A DNA stretch of 64,000 nucleotides from Coffea arabica (lineage: Eukaryota > Streptophyta > Magnoliopsida > Gentianales > Rubiaceae). The stretch lies in contig NC_092329.1 of assembly GCF_036785885.1 (NCBI RefSeq), forward strand, positions 7,378,001 to 7,442,000, given 5' to 3'. Under the pieces are notes generated by a model that saw nothing but the letters and a program-made list of their open reading frames with translations, was not told where the DNA came from and made no database searches. The first letter of the stretch is position 1. Each line of letters starts with the position of its first letter. Positions 10,830 through 23,600 of this stretch are shown in pieces. A program made the position numbers and the translations under genes.

Positions 10830-12644
10830 ATGGATTCCATTTCTTTGTTAGAGAAGAAGCCTCATGCGGTCTGCATCCCATACCCTGCTGAAGGTCACAT
10901 AAACCCCATGCTTAAACTTGCCAAGCTTCTTCACCACAAAGGTTTTCATATCACCTTTGTTAACAGCGAATTCAACCACAAACGCCTGCTAAAATCTAGA
11001 GGTCCTGATTCCCTCAATGGTTTACCTGATTTCCAATTCGAAACCATTCCTGATGGGCTTCCTCCTTCTGATGTGGATGCCACCCAAGATACTGCCTCCC
11101 TTTGTGAGTCCACCACTAAGCATGGCTTAGGTCCATTTAGAGAACTTCTTGCCAGACTCAATGATACCTCTTCCTCCAACGTACCTCCCGTTTCTTGCAT
11201 AATTTCGGATGCAGGTATGAGCTTCACACTTGCAGCTGCTGAAGAGCTAGGCATTCCCGAAATTTATCTTTGGACCGCCAGTGCATGTTCCTACTTGGCA
11301 TACTTCCATTTTTCACAACTTATTGACAAGGGTATCACGCCACTCAAAGGTAATGATAAATCCAAAATTCAAGTTCAAAATGTTTCATACTCTTCCGTTG
11401 TTTTTTTTTTCTTGTATATTTTGGGAACTTTCCTTAATTAAAATTTTTACTGCTTTCTAAAGTGTGTTGGACTGTTTTAGTGCCTGAGGCGGATGCAGAA
11501 CTTCTTGATTTTATATCATTTACTTTCACATCCTAAGAAGAGCGTATTGTGTATATAGAATTTTTAATAGTTTCAAGAGAAGGATAAAATTCTTTTTCTT
11601 TTTCTTTTTTTAGCTTCTGCAATTTTGATCAAACTAATCACTATGTTACGTTTTGCAGATGCTAGTTTCTTGACAAATGGGTATCTTGATACAGTTCTTG
11701 AATGGACCATTCCCGGAATGGAAGGTATTCGTTTGAGAGATCTTCCAAGTTTCCTAAGAACCACAAATCCAGATGACTTTATGCTAAAATTCATCCTACA
11801 AGAAACGGAGAGTGCTCAAAGGGCTTCCGCTATTATTTTAAATACTTTTCAAGAATTGGACCATGATGTAATAAGTTCTTTTCCAGCTTATCTTCCCCCA
11901 ATCTATCCCATTGGGCCACTACATGTCCTCGAGAATCAGATTGATGATAAGAGTCTAGAGGTGCTGGGATCAAATCTTTGGAAGGAAGAACCAGAATGTC
12001 TTGAATGGCTTGATTCAAAAGAACCAAACTCCGTGGTTTATGTGAACTTTGGAAGCATTACTGTAATGACACCTGAGCAACTAGTTGAATTTGCATGGGG
12101 ACTCGCTAACAGCAAACAAACTTTTTTATGGATCATAAGGCCTGATCTGGTCAAGGGCGATCTAGCTATTCTTCCTGACGAATTTGTGGAAGAAACCAAA
12201 CATAGAGGCTTGTTTGCAAGTTGGTGCAATCAAGGGACAGTTCTTAGCCACTCGTCTGTGGGAGGATTCTTAACTCATAGTGGATGGAATTCCACAATTG
12301 AAAGTATTAGCAGTGGGGTGCCTATGATATGTTGGCCATTTTTCTCTGATCAACAAACCAATTGCTGGTTTTGCTGCACCAAGTGGGGCATTGGAATGGA
12401 GATAGACAATAATGTTAAGAGGGATGAAGTTGAAAGTCTTGTTATAGAGTTAATGTCTGGAAAGAAAGGTAAGGAGATGAAGAAAAAAGCCATGGAGTGG
12501 AAAAAATTGGCAGAAGATGCTGCTTGTTGTTCTAGTGGTTCTTCTTCCGTGAATTTTGAGAATTTGATCAGTCAACTGCAACAATCCAAGACATTAGACA
12601 CGTTGGAATCCAACCACGATAATGTTAATAATTGGCCTCATTAA
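10830..12644 (+). CDS. UGT85A-type UDP-glucosyltransferase, block A (7-deoxyloganetin glucosyltransferase-like)
   Basis: Two exons, 10830-11349 and 11659-12644, encode 501 residues around a 309-bp phase-1 GT-AG intron. The family transfers glucose from UDP-glucose to small lipophilic acceptors in the cytosol, and the closest group I recognise acts on iridoid aglycones. Visible hallmarks are catalytic His23 in GHINPM, Asp127 in SCIISDAG, and the PSPG donor box running from WCNQGTVL to FFSDQQ with the conserved HSGWNS core and terminal Asp-Gln. Two departures from the usual pattern are Glu21 in PAEGH, where paralogues have Gln, and Asn in WCNQ, where Pro is usual. The C-terminus carries about 20 extra residues ([11 protein letters not shown] and following) relative to the gene at 52821. 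The ATG follows a TATA motif at the expected spacing. The acceptor cannot be read from sequence. Confidence 0.93.
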
Positions 12645-13575
12645 TGTCGGACTTGGTTATTCAGTAATTTTCATCATTAAGGAGTGATTTCTAGTAGCCA
12701 AAAAGCATCCAATAAGCCGCCCAATTTGAGAATTCAACATGATTCGTTGTACTGTCAGTCTCTCGCAGGGTTTGTTTTTTATGTAACTTGAATTCTTGAT
12801 CGAAAACTTGTCGCTTCTGTTTGATGATTTTTTAAAGGTGTAATTGCGGAAGAAGTATACTTCAAGAATTGGAAAATTGTTGGAAATGGACTTCGTCAAA
12901 CAGTTTTAAGGGTCCCTTATGGATTATAATTATAAATTATGATTTATTTTAATTCAAAAGTTGAAAAAAAAAAAGTTTTTTTTGAGATATGATATTCGAG
13001 ATATCTTGGATTTCATTTTTTGACTTTTCAAATTTTCTGAACAGTTTTGACATTTCCAAATTTTTAAAAAACAAAACCATTCTTCCACTAATTCCAAATG
13101 CTATAGCGATAAATTGAAACTACAAGAATGTACTTGATGTGAATGGTGGAATCTAAAGCTTGAGAGTACCAACAGAATAGTATAGATGTACATTCTTGCT
13201 CTGAGTTTTTTTCTTTTTTTTCTTTAGCACTCTAACTTCGTGTTTCCGAAATCAACTTAGTAAAAAGTTTTCGCTATTGCAGGCAAACGCTGCTTAAGCA
13301 AAATATGATCGGATCCATTTGCCGTATACTTTTGTATTGGCACGTCAAATTTTCAGTGCCACTTCTTAGTAGCAATTCAATATCAACTTTTATATTTATA
13401 TTAAGTGTTTTATTATTTAAGTTGTCATGTATTATTTATATAAGTTTTTTTTATTCTAACGTAATAAGCAGGATTGACACTGAATTTACTAGTTCTGGAC
13501 ATGTATTTTCATTTTTTAGGATTAATTTCACAGGTATCTACTACCGAGTAAAAAAAAAAATCAACTCCGTGAATC
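12645..13575. other. 3' flank of the block A UGT, with a 590-bp segment absent from block B
   Basis: The parts from 12645 to 12911 and from 13501 onwards match block B (28650-28932 and onwards). About 12912-13500 is present only here: block B passes directly from TTTTAAGGGT to GTATTTTCA. No terminal repeats or target duplication were found, so it may be an insertion in A or a deletion in B. No gene is seen. Confidence 0.55.
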
Positions 13576-13576
13576 A

Positions 13577-14160
13577 TTTTTTCCTTTTTTTTTTGGAGCA
13601 ACTTTTAACTTTCAATTAATCAAGCATGAAAGAGTATACACAGTTACACAGGAATGGTACGTACATTCCAATTACATCAAGATCTCACTAAACTAAATAC
13701 AAAAACTCATCAGCCAAACTACATCCATCAGCTAAAACAACTATGTGGCAGGCCACTGGCAGCCCAAGTTCCATAGCTAGCTCCCAGTTATCTTTGGACA
13801 GTGGAACTTTACTCCAACTTGCTACTACATCTCGGACTGCAGAGAGAGTTGAACGCACAGTAGCTACAGTAGTCATAGAGGTTTGGTGAAATGCAGCTTG
13901 GTTACGTTCCTAGCCCTCCATAGATGATAAATTTCAACCCTAAAAACCAGCCTCTTCACCTGATCACGGAATGAATTAGTTCGCCAATGAGTGTAGATCC
14001 AATCCAGTTCACTATGCCATGGTAGCACCCTGAATCATTTTCGGGACAGAAGAAAACATTCGAATGAGATGTGGAGGTCGTGGCTTAATAACCCACATTT
14101 TTGTGCGCATGCAAGCCACAACTACGTAATCACTTATGTGGTTACAAACACTGGTTACAA
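13577..14160 (-). pseudogene. 3' end of a LINE (non-LTR retrotransposon), block A
   Basis: On the minus strand, 13876-13688 encodes TVRSTLSAVRDVVASWSKV and a C-terminus ending in DEFLYLV. It matches the better-preserved copy at 29157-29495. A T-rich tract at about 13577-13594 on the plus strand fits the poly(A) tail of a minus-strand LINE. Relative to the other copy there is a short extra stretch near 14025-14055, and the frame is broken. The 5' part is missing, as usual for dead-on-arrival LINEs. Confidence 0.6.
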
Positions 14161-14181
14161 AGTCACAAAGTTAGCCGGCAA

Positions 14182-14208
14182 ACACACACACACACACACA
14201 TATATATA
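14182..14208. repeat. (AC)n/(TA)n microsatellite at the empty Helitron site
   Basis: ACACAC repeats (14182-14200) run into TATATATA and then AAGGCAACC. In block B the Helitron occupies the matching position, flanked by GGCAAATA and TATATATATAAGGCAACC. This locus is therefore the unfilled version. Confidence 0.7.
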
Positions 14209-15475
14209 AGGCAACCATCAAGTAAACCTTTCAAACTTAACATTAATAATGATAGATGCCTTTTTCCTAATTTTTATTTGGCCACATCCGCTCCTTATAT
14301 TATAATAATTTTTACTCTAACAAATGATTCAGTTCTATCATGACAATTTACTTTATGGTGGAGAAAAAGTCTTGACCCTTTTGGTATCAAGAACTCAATT
14401 ATTCGTTCTTAACCCTTTTTATTGAGGTCGATTATCCACTGTCATTGAGATAACTCCAGAATTAACCGGACCCTCTAATGGTTTTGAAGGTGCTCCTTTT
14501 GGTTGGACAAAAACTTGAACTATTGAATACCTACACAAATCCAAAGAATTACCAAATTCTAAATGTGCCACTTATGATATTTGTTTTTACCAGAACTTTT
14601 ACTACTAATACTCAAGACATGTCCGGTTCAGTGCTCAGAGCAACTCCTTTTTTTTTGGGTTCTTTTGTTTTAATTCAGCAAATCATTTTAAATAACAGGG
14701 GTGGAGGATATGGTATCTTATCTCATAACTGCAAGCAACTTTCAGAGTCTATTGGTGTTATTAATGAATGCCTTTTTCAACGCCATCAATTGCAGCTTTC
14801 AATTTTCGGAGTTTTTTTTTCCGTCAATTTGTATAAAGAAGATGCGAATTCTTACTAATATTTATCTTATCACACAAACATTTAAAAGTAGCATTCCTTG
14901 GCATCAAAACCTAAGTTCAATTATTGTTGCAAAATTACTTCCATGTATGTGTAGTGCATTGTAGCATGAATTGTTGGAAAAGACATAATTGGTAAAACTT
15001 TTTAACTTGCTAAATCCGTAGTATTTTTTATTCTCTTCGTACATCTCCAAAAAAAGAAAAAAAAAAAAAGAAAGAGTCGATTGATGTGATGAATTTTATG
15101 CTTGAAATGCACAATTTATGAATTTTATGCTTGAAAATGCACAATTTGATTTGGCATGATCTCTCAAAGGGGAAAAGAAACACGAGTACAAGCAATTCTT
15201 CATTTCTTGATCAATGGAAAAGTTTTTAGTTTTGCTCAAAAAACAAAAGCATAAAATTAATCTTTGAAAGCACAGAATTGTATACTTTATAAAATATAAA
15301 GGTCAATTTCCATTGATTAGGTTCAGCGGCTGCTGTGCTAAGTACAAATAATTAAACAAATCTTAAATGCAATCCTCAACATGATAGACTAATCGATTCT
15401 AAACATCTTATTTAATTGGACGAATTAACACAAACAACGAATCCATTACTCAAACGTATATTACTAGATTTATGT
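14209..15475. other. Intergenic tail of block A
   Basis: It matches 48160-49395 of block B nearly base for base. The longest ORF (14478-14858) is also open in the block B copy but has no domain, signal or codon evidence, so I do not call it a gene. A small local duplication (GAATTTTATGCTTGAAA twice, around 15090-15135) is absent from block B. Confidence 0.5.
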
Positions 15476-15655
15476 AGCCCAAACGACACATGGCCCTCAC
15501 TTGGCCAGCAATGCAAAATTTGAAAATGTTAGGTTTAGACGATATCTTATAATTATTATCATTGTAGGGAGTTGTTAAATATTCGGCATTTCTTTTATGT
15601 GATGACAAAATATAAATTAGCGGATCTAAATATATTCAACATGTTAAAAATTTGG

Positions 15656-15756
15656 GGGGAAGAGGGCTGGATTGGGTGGTAAAAAGGAGGGATTCTAAGT
15701 AGAAAATCTTGGGTTCAAAACCCATTTCTTAAAAAAAAAAAAAGAGGTAAAAAAGC
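15656..15756 (+). mobile_element. Short tRNA-like SINE insertion (block B copy)
   Basis: It is flanked by perfect 15-bp direct repeats ATGTTAAAAATTTGG (15641-15655 and 15757-15771). The body includes GGTTCAAAACC at 15712-15722, a match to the polymerase III box B, and a GGATTGGGTGG stretch that loosely resembles box A. It ends in an A-rich tail. It is orthologous in position to 7104-7197. Confidence 0.75.
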
Positions 15757-17462
15757 ATGTTAAAAATTTGGAATTCAAATTTAAATTTAAACTATGCATC
15801 ATGTATCTAAAGCTGATAATGTATATATCGTTAATGTAAATAAGATTAGTCCATAAATATTATATATTTGTTCAAGGGATATGATTTGTATTAAATTATA
15901 ACAGTTGCCAGTAGCCCCAAATCAGTGGCTCAAATACTTTGTTTTTTTTTTAATATCTCGATTGTGTATATTGTGCATTAATGTGTATAGTTCAATAATT
16001 ACATATCACAATGTTTATACAAATTATAACTTATATATTATTTTATAATATATGATATCAAAAAGCATAATTGTATTATTTATTAATTGTGAGTTTCAGT
16101 CAAACCTGGATTAGGTCCAAAATCCCAATATATTTGTGAGTTTCAGTCAAACCTGGATTGGGTCCAAAATCCCAATATATTTGTGAGTTAAGTATGAATC
16201 TCATAGAGTGAGGTTGAGGTGAGACATAAGGCCTGAAAGCATGAATATTCTACCTTTTTTTTTTTGGTGGTGAGCTGAGTTTAGTCTTGCCAACCCTAAC
16301 TTATAGATCTCATCTAATATCCCTAATTTGTGCCCATGCACGGTGGATTTAGTAGTCAGTTTCCCGTGATAAGTTATGATATTTTTCAGTCAATGCTAGG
16401 AATTCTTTCCTAAAAAACATGCTAGGAATTCTTCTTTCTTCTTCCAAGGATTAAAAAAATTGCTTGGAGTTCTTCATTTTTTCATCCACTCAAGAATTTT
16501 CCGAGTAAGCTGGAACAAAACAAAATGGTGATAATATAATAAATAAAAGATTGAAACTTGTGAGTCACGTGCTTGCGTATTTATTGTGGGAAAAAAGAGG
16601 CCATTGCTGGAGTTACTACCAAGACCAGAGCTCCAATCCAAGAAAATCAAAGTTAAATTTTTTAAGTCTCCAAAAGAAGAAAAAAATAATGCTCTTTATC
16701 ATTAGGCAATTTTGGCATTTGAAATCCCAATGCTTCTGATTTTCTTTAATTAAATTAAACGGAGGGCTGGATTATGCGAGAATCAAACTCATTCCTTGAA
16801 GTTTGGCCAGGATTATACCTTTTCTAAATCTCTACCAATTGATTTAGTCAATTTATAGTTTTGAGTTTTTTCAATTCATTTGATTCTGCGTCTTGCCTAT
16901 TCATTTTTCTCTTCTTGGTTTAGACCATGCCAATTTGAGGTTTGGATATATCCACTCTTTTATTTTTGTATTTGTAAATTTTTATCTACATAGCTCTTTC
17001 TCTGCGTAAACAGGATAATGGTTTTCATATTGTACACATTTCTATGTTAGTCTTGGATTTGCACCTTTTATCATTTTTCGTTTCGGTTTTTTGAGGTTCA
17101 GCCTTATTTTACTACAGCAAAACCGATTAGTACGTACACTTGTATCAGCAATTTGTTAGCCACAACCTTTTAGCCCTCCCTCAAGTCATGTCGAGATGTT
17201 TAGAGTATAACGTGTAAAATAGACAATAAAGCACGGTATTTTCTATGATATAATACTTTAATTAGATTACGCTACAAGTAAGAAATTCATGTTAATTTTG
17301 ATTTTCTAACGACACATACTACATAAGCTGAATCACATGTGATGATAATACGTATATTTGGGTGAATTATGGAGTAAAACTTGTGGTCTAAAATGTTGAA
17401 ATATTGGCATGATTAAACCAAAATTTCTAATAGTTGTTGTTTCCTATTTTTAAATTAGAAAT

Positions 17463-18922
17463 TGATAGGGTGTTAATTGTTAGTAATTTTGTTGTTAATT
17501 TCCCCTTTTATTCTTGCCAAATATTGTTTTAATTATTAATATTTACTTATATTTGGTATTGGGACTTAATTTCAGGAACAAAGCAGAAAATTACCAAAAA
17601 GGAGGGACTTTTATGGGAAAATGGAGACTTCTAAGGACCTTGGACTCTTGAATTGGTGGGGACCACAAGCTAGTGAAAGGCATTTAGTCATTTGGGCTCT
17701 TCAAAGAAAGCAACTTAGAGAGACTTGGGAGAGGAAGTACTTTGGAGGCTTTGTCCACATGTGTGGGGACCACCTAGATAGCTTGAGTCTATCTTTCTTT
17801 TGTTTCTTAAATAGGGATAACGTAGAGAAGGAAGACATCACCTTTGAGTTTTAGTTTTTAGCCTAGTCTTTAGCTTTTTCTTTTTCCTTCTCCTGACTGG
17901 CCTCTGACACACGCCAGGTGTTTGACAATATTCCCCAACGGGAAAAACACCATTTATCCCTTGCTTTCTGGTAAAAAACCGCAATGCCTTTGCAATCCAT
18001 TAATTCGTGTGGTGATTTAATTATGCGGCATGGTTAAGCCTTCCTTCTAGCCGAGGGATCAACTGATGAATTGGTTCAACGATTACTGTGAGATCTAAAC
18101 CGTTTTTAATTATTTTCTTCATTTATTGGTATTTATATGTTCCCTGATTTTAATTGTTATAGCCTTATGTATGATTGATTAGTGCGCAATAATTGATTAT
18201 TCACATAGGCTATTTTGCTAAATAGAGGTAATTGAATCCGTAATTGTTCGTTATCTCTACCTTAGTAGCAACTGGCGTAATTGGGATTATGTCAGGGGAG
18301 CATACGATCTAGTTTAAACAAACCCTCGTAGCGTGTTTGTTGGTTAGGATTGGGTCTTTCTAATTATTAATGCAATCTAGAAATTAAATCCTACGGTCGT
18401 ACCTAGGATTGTTTTTGGGTTAGGGAAATAGCTAACGGTCGTACCTTAGCTATCGATAAATTAAGGAAGGGTTGGTTGTTTAGCGCGTGCGAGACAACTA
18501 TAACCAATCTATTAATAAATGTTGGAATTATCTGTGATTCGATGATCAGTGCATGAACCATTTCTGAAGTGTACCCTTGGATAGAGTTTCTCCAATTATT
18601 TCTTCAAATTAATTATTTTCTGCAATTACTTTATTTTTAGCATTTAATCGTGGAAACCCCCATTTGTCTTGATTCGAAAAGGAATAAATTTCTCTCCAGT
18701 CCCTGAGGAGACGACCCTGCTTACCACTGTCTACTAGTTAGTGAATTCAGTTAAATAATTAATTCAAGTATATCGGATTAAGCAAACTCTTCGGGAACAG
18801 GGTGAATCAAGTAACCCATTGCACACCTAGAGTCCCTGCTCCAGTACTAGAATTGATTATTGACTGCTTCAGGTGGTAGTTAGGTTTTATTTATTATTAT
18901 TGCACAGGTTCGGCACCTGTCA
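17463..18922. mobile_element. Solo-LTR-like insertion in block B
   Basis: Block A reads AAATTAGAAATTCAAGTATAG without interruption at 8600-8622, but here 1.46 kb separates the halves. The insert starts TGATAGGGTGTT and ends GGCACCTGTCA, so both ends fit the TG...CA rule. It contains GAGACGACCCTGCTTACCAC, a stretch I associate with Ty3/gypsy (Tat/Athila-like) LTR regions. There is no coding capacity: the ORF at 17621 has no domain. A clean 5-bp target duplication is not seen, so the boundaries are approximate. Confidence 0.6.
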
Positions 18923-19926
18923 ATTTTTGAAAATTCAAGTATAGTTCAGTTTTAGTAGTTTACATGTTTAAGTTATAGAGGATTTATTTGATAGTTTATT
19001 GTCTAAGTAGTCTCCCAATTATCAAGTCTCATGTGCTATATATAGGATGTTTTAATATTATTTTCAGTAGAGAAGAGTGAGGAAAATTATGAAAAACTAG
19101 CGAGAGTCTTAATATCTGTAAAATTTTGTAAAGACATTAGACAATTGATGTTTGTGTGATTGATAAAAACTTCTTTTCTCCCACATATTTTTATATGTAC
19201 CAAATATCCATTGCTGCAGTTTTTATGTGCTAACATCAAAGTAAAACTTGTGGTGACAAGAAGAAATTAGAGGTGGTGGATTGGTATGTAAGTAGAACTT
19301 CAATCCATCAGCACTTAAGTAAGAAAAACTAGCAATAGCATGTCTTTTCCTCCAAGTCCTTGTACTCCTTCTTTGTATTGAAAGTCCACCTCTAAATAAA
19401 ATACATTTCTTTACAAAATACCTTTTCATAACATATCTTACTTAAGTCAAATTTAGAAACCCTTGTATCCAAATTGAATATAATAGCGTTCTACATTACC
19501 CGATTAAATTTATATAATGGTGTTCTACTCGTGAACAAATTGAGTATTTTGTCCATCTCTATCACATTCTAGAACGATTGCCCAGCTCGACACATAATTG
19601 CAGAAATACTAGCTCTATGCCTCTATCTTCGCTCACGCTTTTGACAGTTTCTCCTATAACGTGTTAATTCATACAATAGTTGGATCTTATGATTTCAAAT
19701 CTATTTCTTATTTCGATTATCATACAAAACCCATGTTTCTTTCACTTTCTTTTAGATAATTATGCAACTTGAGATGTCGTAACAGTAAAAAAGTATCAAA
19801 TCAATGTCAAAGTATCCTCTATAATAACTTTTTCTGTTACATTTTCTTGCACCGTTTATCTGATTGACACATACAATAATAATTTTTTAGCAGAAAGTGG
19901 CGCAGCCATTGAACCAATGCTACTTG

Positions 19927-20647
19927 TGTTGGAAAAGGGGGTAACGGTGCAGGTACACAATATCAGAATTAACCCAAGATAAATTATTCTTTCTCCAAAA
20001 TACAAATTAAAATAGGAATAAACCAAATCACCAAACATTGATGCCAACAATCATAATAAAATGCAGGAAAAATAAAATCTACAGAATGCCGAGATTTTTA
20101 CATGAAAAATCCAAATTACGAAAAATTACGGGATCTAATCCAGTCAAAAATCTCTATTATCACAATAAATGAGAATACACAAGTCGATCTGAAACATCCA
20201 GATGACAATAATATCACCAATATCAATAAAGGTAAATCGCTACAAAATTACCTCTAAAAACTACAACAGTAAAAAAAATAGATTTGGAAGGGTGTTACTA
20301 AACGAAAAAAAAAAATCTAAAATCTAAACTAGTAGATGAGTAGAATTTGACAAGAGGATCGTGTGGGTAAAATTTCATCTCAATTGTGTTTCAAATCACC
20401 CTCTAATTAAGATTTTGAAGTTTCTCTCTCTCTAGCTTATTTACTCTTTTCTCTCTCTTCATTTTTATTTTAAGAAAAAAGTGACAGTTGCTATATTTCT
20501 TTCTTGGTTGATTTCTATCTCTCGGCTGAAGTTTTTGTCCTTTGTTTCCAAGAAAGAATGGCCAAGCTTTCCAAGTCAAATTTGACTTCAATCTAATGGT
20601 ATTTATTTTGTGGTTTGCCCTACAAATGAGCTACTCTAAATCCAACA
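19927..20647 (-). repeat. 3' LTR of the copia element
   Basis: It runs from TGTTGGAAAAGGGGG to AAATCCAACA, 721 bp. The polypurine tract (minus-strand GGAGGGGGAGAT, 20648-20659) abuts it. It aligns with 25755-26436 and with the solo LTR at 9575-10470. Confidence 0.88.
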
Positions 20648-20659
20648 ATCTCCCCCTCC

Positions 20660-23600
20660 AACTTATTTGGGGGGTTCTACAAAACTTGCTTCCTGTCGAC
20701 AAAACAAGAGTTTTTTCCTAGACAATATCTTAGTCAACATGTCAGCATCATTATTATTTGTATGCACCTTATCAAGTGTCTGCAACTTGAAATTCAGTAC
20801 CACTTGAATCCAATGATATCTCACATCAATGTGTTTGGACCGAAATGAAATATAAAATTTTTACACAAATGAATGGCATTCTAACTGTCATAGTAAAGAT
20901 TATGCTTCTTTTATTTCATACCCAACTCTTGAAGAAATTTCTGCAACCAAAGAGTCTTGTTGCATATTTTAGTGGTTGCGATATACTCTACCTCCGTATT
21001 TGAAAGAGCAATATATTTCTGTAACTTATTTTACCATGACACTGCTTCTCCTGTAAAAATCATCCAAGTACCTAGATATGCACTTCCTATTATCAAGATC
21101 ACTGACCATATCTGTATCGGTATACCCATCTAACATAATTTTATTATTGTTGAAATGCAAACACAATTTGAAAGTTCTCTTGAGATACCTGAGAATTCAC
21201 TTGACAGCATTCCTGTAAGTCCCAAAGACAACCAAGAGGGGGGTGAATTGGGTTGATTAAAATCTTAACCAAATTTATGCACTTTTTCTTTAATAAAAAT
21301 TTACCTTCTTTTCTAGTAAAGATCAACCAAGTAGATTAGAAGACAATAGCAATATTGATCAGAAAAACAAGTATAGATAAGCAATGAGAATTTTATTAAA
21401 CAAAAAAGAATAAGATAGAATATCAAACCGATTGTCTACCAAGCTTTCCTCAAACTTGAAGACCAATCACTAGGTTGAGCAACTTCTCTTTGATGAAAGA
21501 TGATCAACTAGATGTACAATGGAGGGAGCACTTCCTCCTTGCCCTAAGCCTCACTTAGTCAAGCTAAGAAGTTTTACAATCACTCAGATAACCCTCAACA
21601 AAGCTACACTAATGAAACTTTCAACCACAAGAGAAATGCTCACAGGAAATTCACACCACTTAGAGAACAAATCTAACTTTGGAGACTATTTTCTAGCTAA
21701 AATATCTCTTGAGATCTTGTAGACAAAGTGTGCAAAAGTCCCCACTTCGTTCAGAACAGTTTGATTTTAAAGGGGAACAGAAATGGACTTCATTAAAGCT
21801 TCCAACGGATAGAAGGCAGATGAAGAGTCAGCTAGCCGTTGGGGCTTTCGGACATCCGACGATCAGATTATCGTCCGAACCAATCGTCCGAAAACAGCCA
21901 AGATGAAGTTCGGAAGTCCGATGAGTTTTTGTCGTCCGACAGTACAGCGTCCGATCGTAGGCCGAGAGTTGACAAGTTATCTTGGAATTTTTCGGACGTC
22001 CGATCTGGTTGATATGCGTCCGAGGTGTGCGTCCGATCCTTCCGGACGTCCGATGCTTCCTTATGAGCGTCCGACAGAGCTTCCTTCCTGATGTTCTTTA
22101 TCCTTTCGGACGTCCGACAGATTCCTTTCGGCCGTCCGACATGAGTGTCCTGTTTTTGCTTCTTCTTTTGGTTGACATTTTAGTACCTGATTCTTTGATA
22201 GACAAAAACACTTATATTTGAAGAAGGTTAGATAGATATTTCAAAGAACTTTTGTGATCATCAAAACCAAGAATAACAATTCCAATGTTCCTTACCAGAA
22301 TTGAAAAGATATCGACTAACTACCCCAATTGCATGAGATTTTATCTGGTGTAAACCATAGCATACATCAAACTACCAACAACCGAAATATGAGAAACCTT
22401 CTTCATGTCTTCTTTATTTTTCTTACTTGCAGGGCACTAGTTGATGCTTAGTTTAAAGTGATCCGCAAGTGGAGTAGAGATTTTCTTAGCCGTGCTCATG
22501 TTAAATTTATTAAGTACTTCTCAATATACTTTTCTTGAGACAATCAAAACTTTTCATTTTACCTGTTTCATGAGATTTTCATCCCCAGTATCTGTTTAAC
22601 CGAACCCAAATCCTTCATTACAAAGGATTTACTTAACTCCCTTTTCAGCTGTCAATCTTCATAGTATCACGGCCAACAATCAACATTTCATCAACAAACA
22701 ACAAGAGAATAATAAATCACTATCTAAAAATTTTTTCACACAAACATAATGATCAGATGCAGTTCTATAGTATTTGTGGTCTGTCATGAAGGAATCAAAT
22801 TTCTTGTACACTGTTTTGGTGCATGTTTTAGCCTATACAAGCTCTTTTTGAGATGGCATATAAGATTTTTCTTATCACTTTCTTTCAATCCCTCCGATTG
22901 CTCTATATAAATCTCTTCTTTTAAGTCACCATGCAGGAAGCCTATTTTCACATCAAGTTACTCGATTTTCAAATTCAAGTTAGCTACAATACCCAGAACA
23001 ATTCGAATTGACTACATCTTTATTATATGAGAGAAAATTTCTTCAAAATCTATAACCTTCTTCTGACTAAATCCATTCACAACCAATCTTGCTCTGTACT
23101 TTGGTTGTGAGCTGTGTTCCTGACTTTTCAATCTGTGACTCATTTGTTCTTCAAAACTCTTTTGCCCTTAGGTAGTTTCACTAAATCATAAGTGTGATTC
23201 TCATGCAGAGACATTATTTCTTCTTGCATGGCTCTTAACTAATCTTCTTTATTCTCATGCTCTAAAGTCTTAGAATAGGACTATGGCTCTCCTCCATCTA
23301 TCAGCAACACATATTTATAGAAATTATATCTGTTAGAAAATCTTCTTTCTTTGGTAGATTTCCTAAACTCATTTTGTGATGGCTATGGTTGAGTAAGTGA
23401 CGCCTCATGCTCACATTCATTAGTAACAGGATCATCACCATCATCAACATCCTCTTTTTACTCTGTCTCAGCTCCCAATTGATTAAAATCAACAGGTATT
23501 GAAACTGGATCTAGATTTGAATTGACATGAACGTCATTTGAGGATCTTGGCTTCTCATTTTTGTCCATTTCTTTAGTGATTTGATCTTCTAAGAAGAACA

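Larger units (their letters stand above)
6917..15475 (+). repeat. Tandem duplication block A (contains the UGT at 10830)
   Basis: The block starts at GTAGCCCAAACGACATATGG and ends in TTACTAGATTT. Immediately after, at 15476, the block-start sequence recurs, which marks the head-to-tail junction. Block B (15476-49395) repeats the same order: SINE, upstream module, copia LTR, UGT gene, LINE 3' fragment, then the AAGGCAACCATCAAG flank. Once later insertions are discounted the match is close throughout, including introns. Confidence 0.85.

Noticed and set aside
10946-11254. 102-residue minus-strand ORF inside UGT exon 1 (also at 26946-27254, 5492-5773 and 52905-53111)
   Set aside because: It is the antisense shadow of the conserved UGT exon and has no features of its own.
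14478-14858. 126-residue ORF, also open at 48432-48794
   Set aside because: It is open in two copies only because the blocks are recent duplicates; there is no domain, splice or composition support.
17621-17854. 77-residue ORF within the solo-LTR-like insertion
   Set aside because: It lies in LTR sequence, has no domain, and is absent from the paralogous block.
22000-22150. Protein-like reading of the GTCCGA region (GRP, RPT, FRPSD repeats)
   Set aside because: The apparent peptide repeats come from the short DNA motif array and occur in several frames at once.
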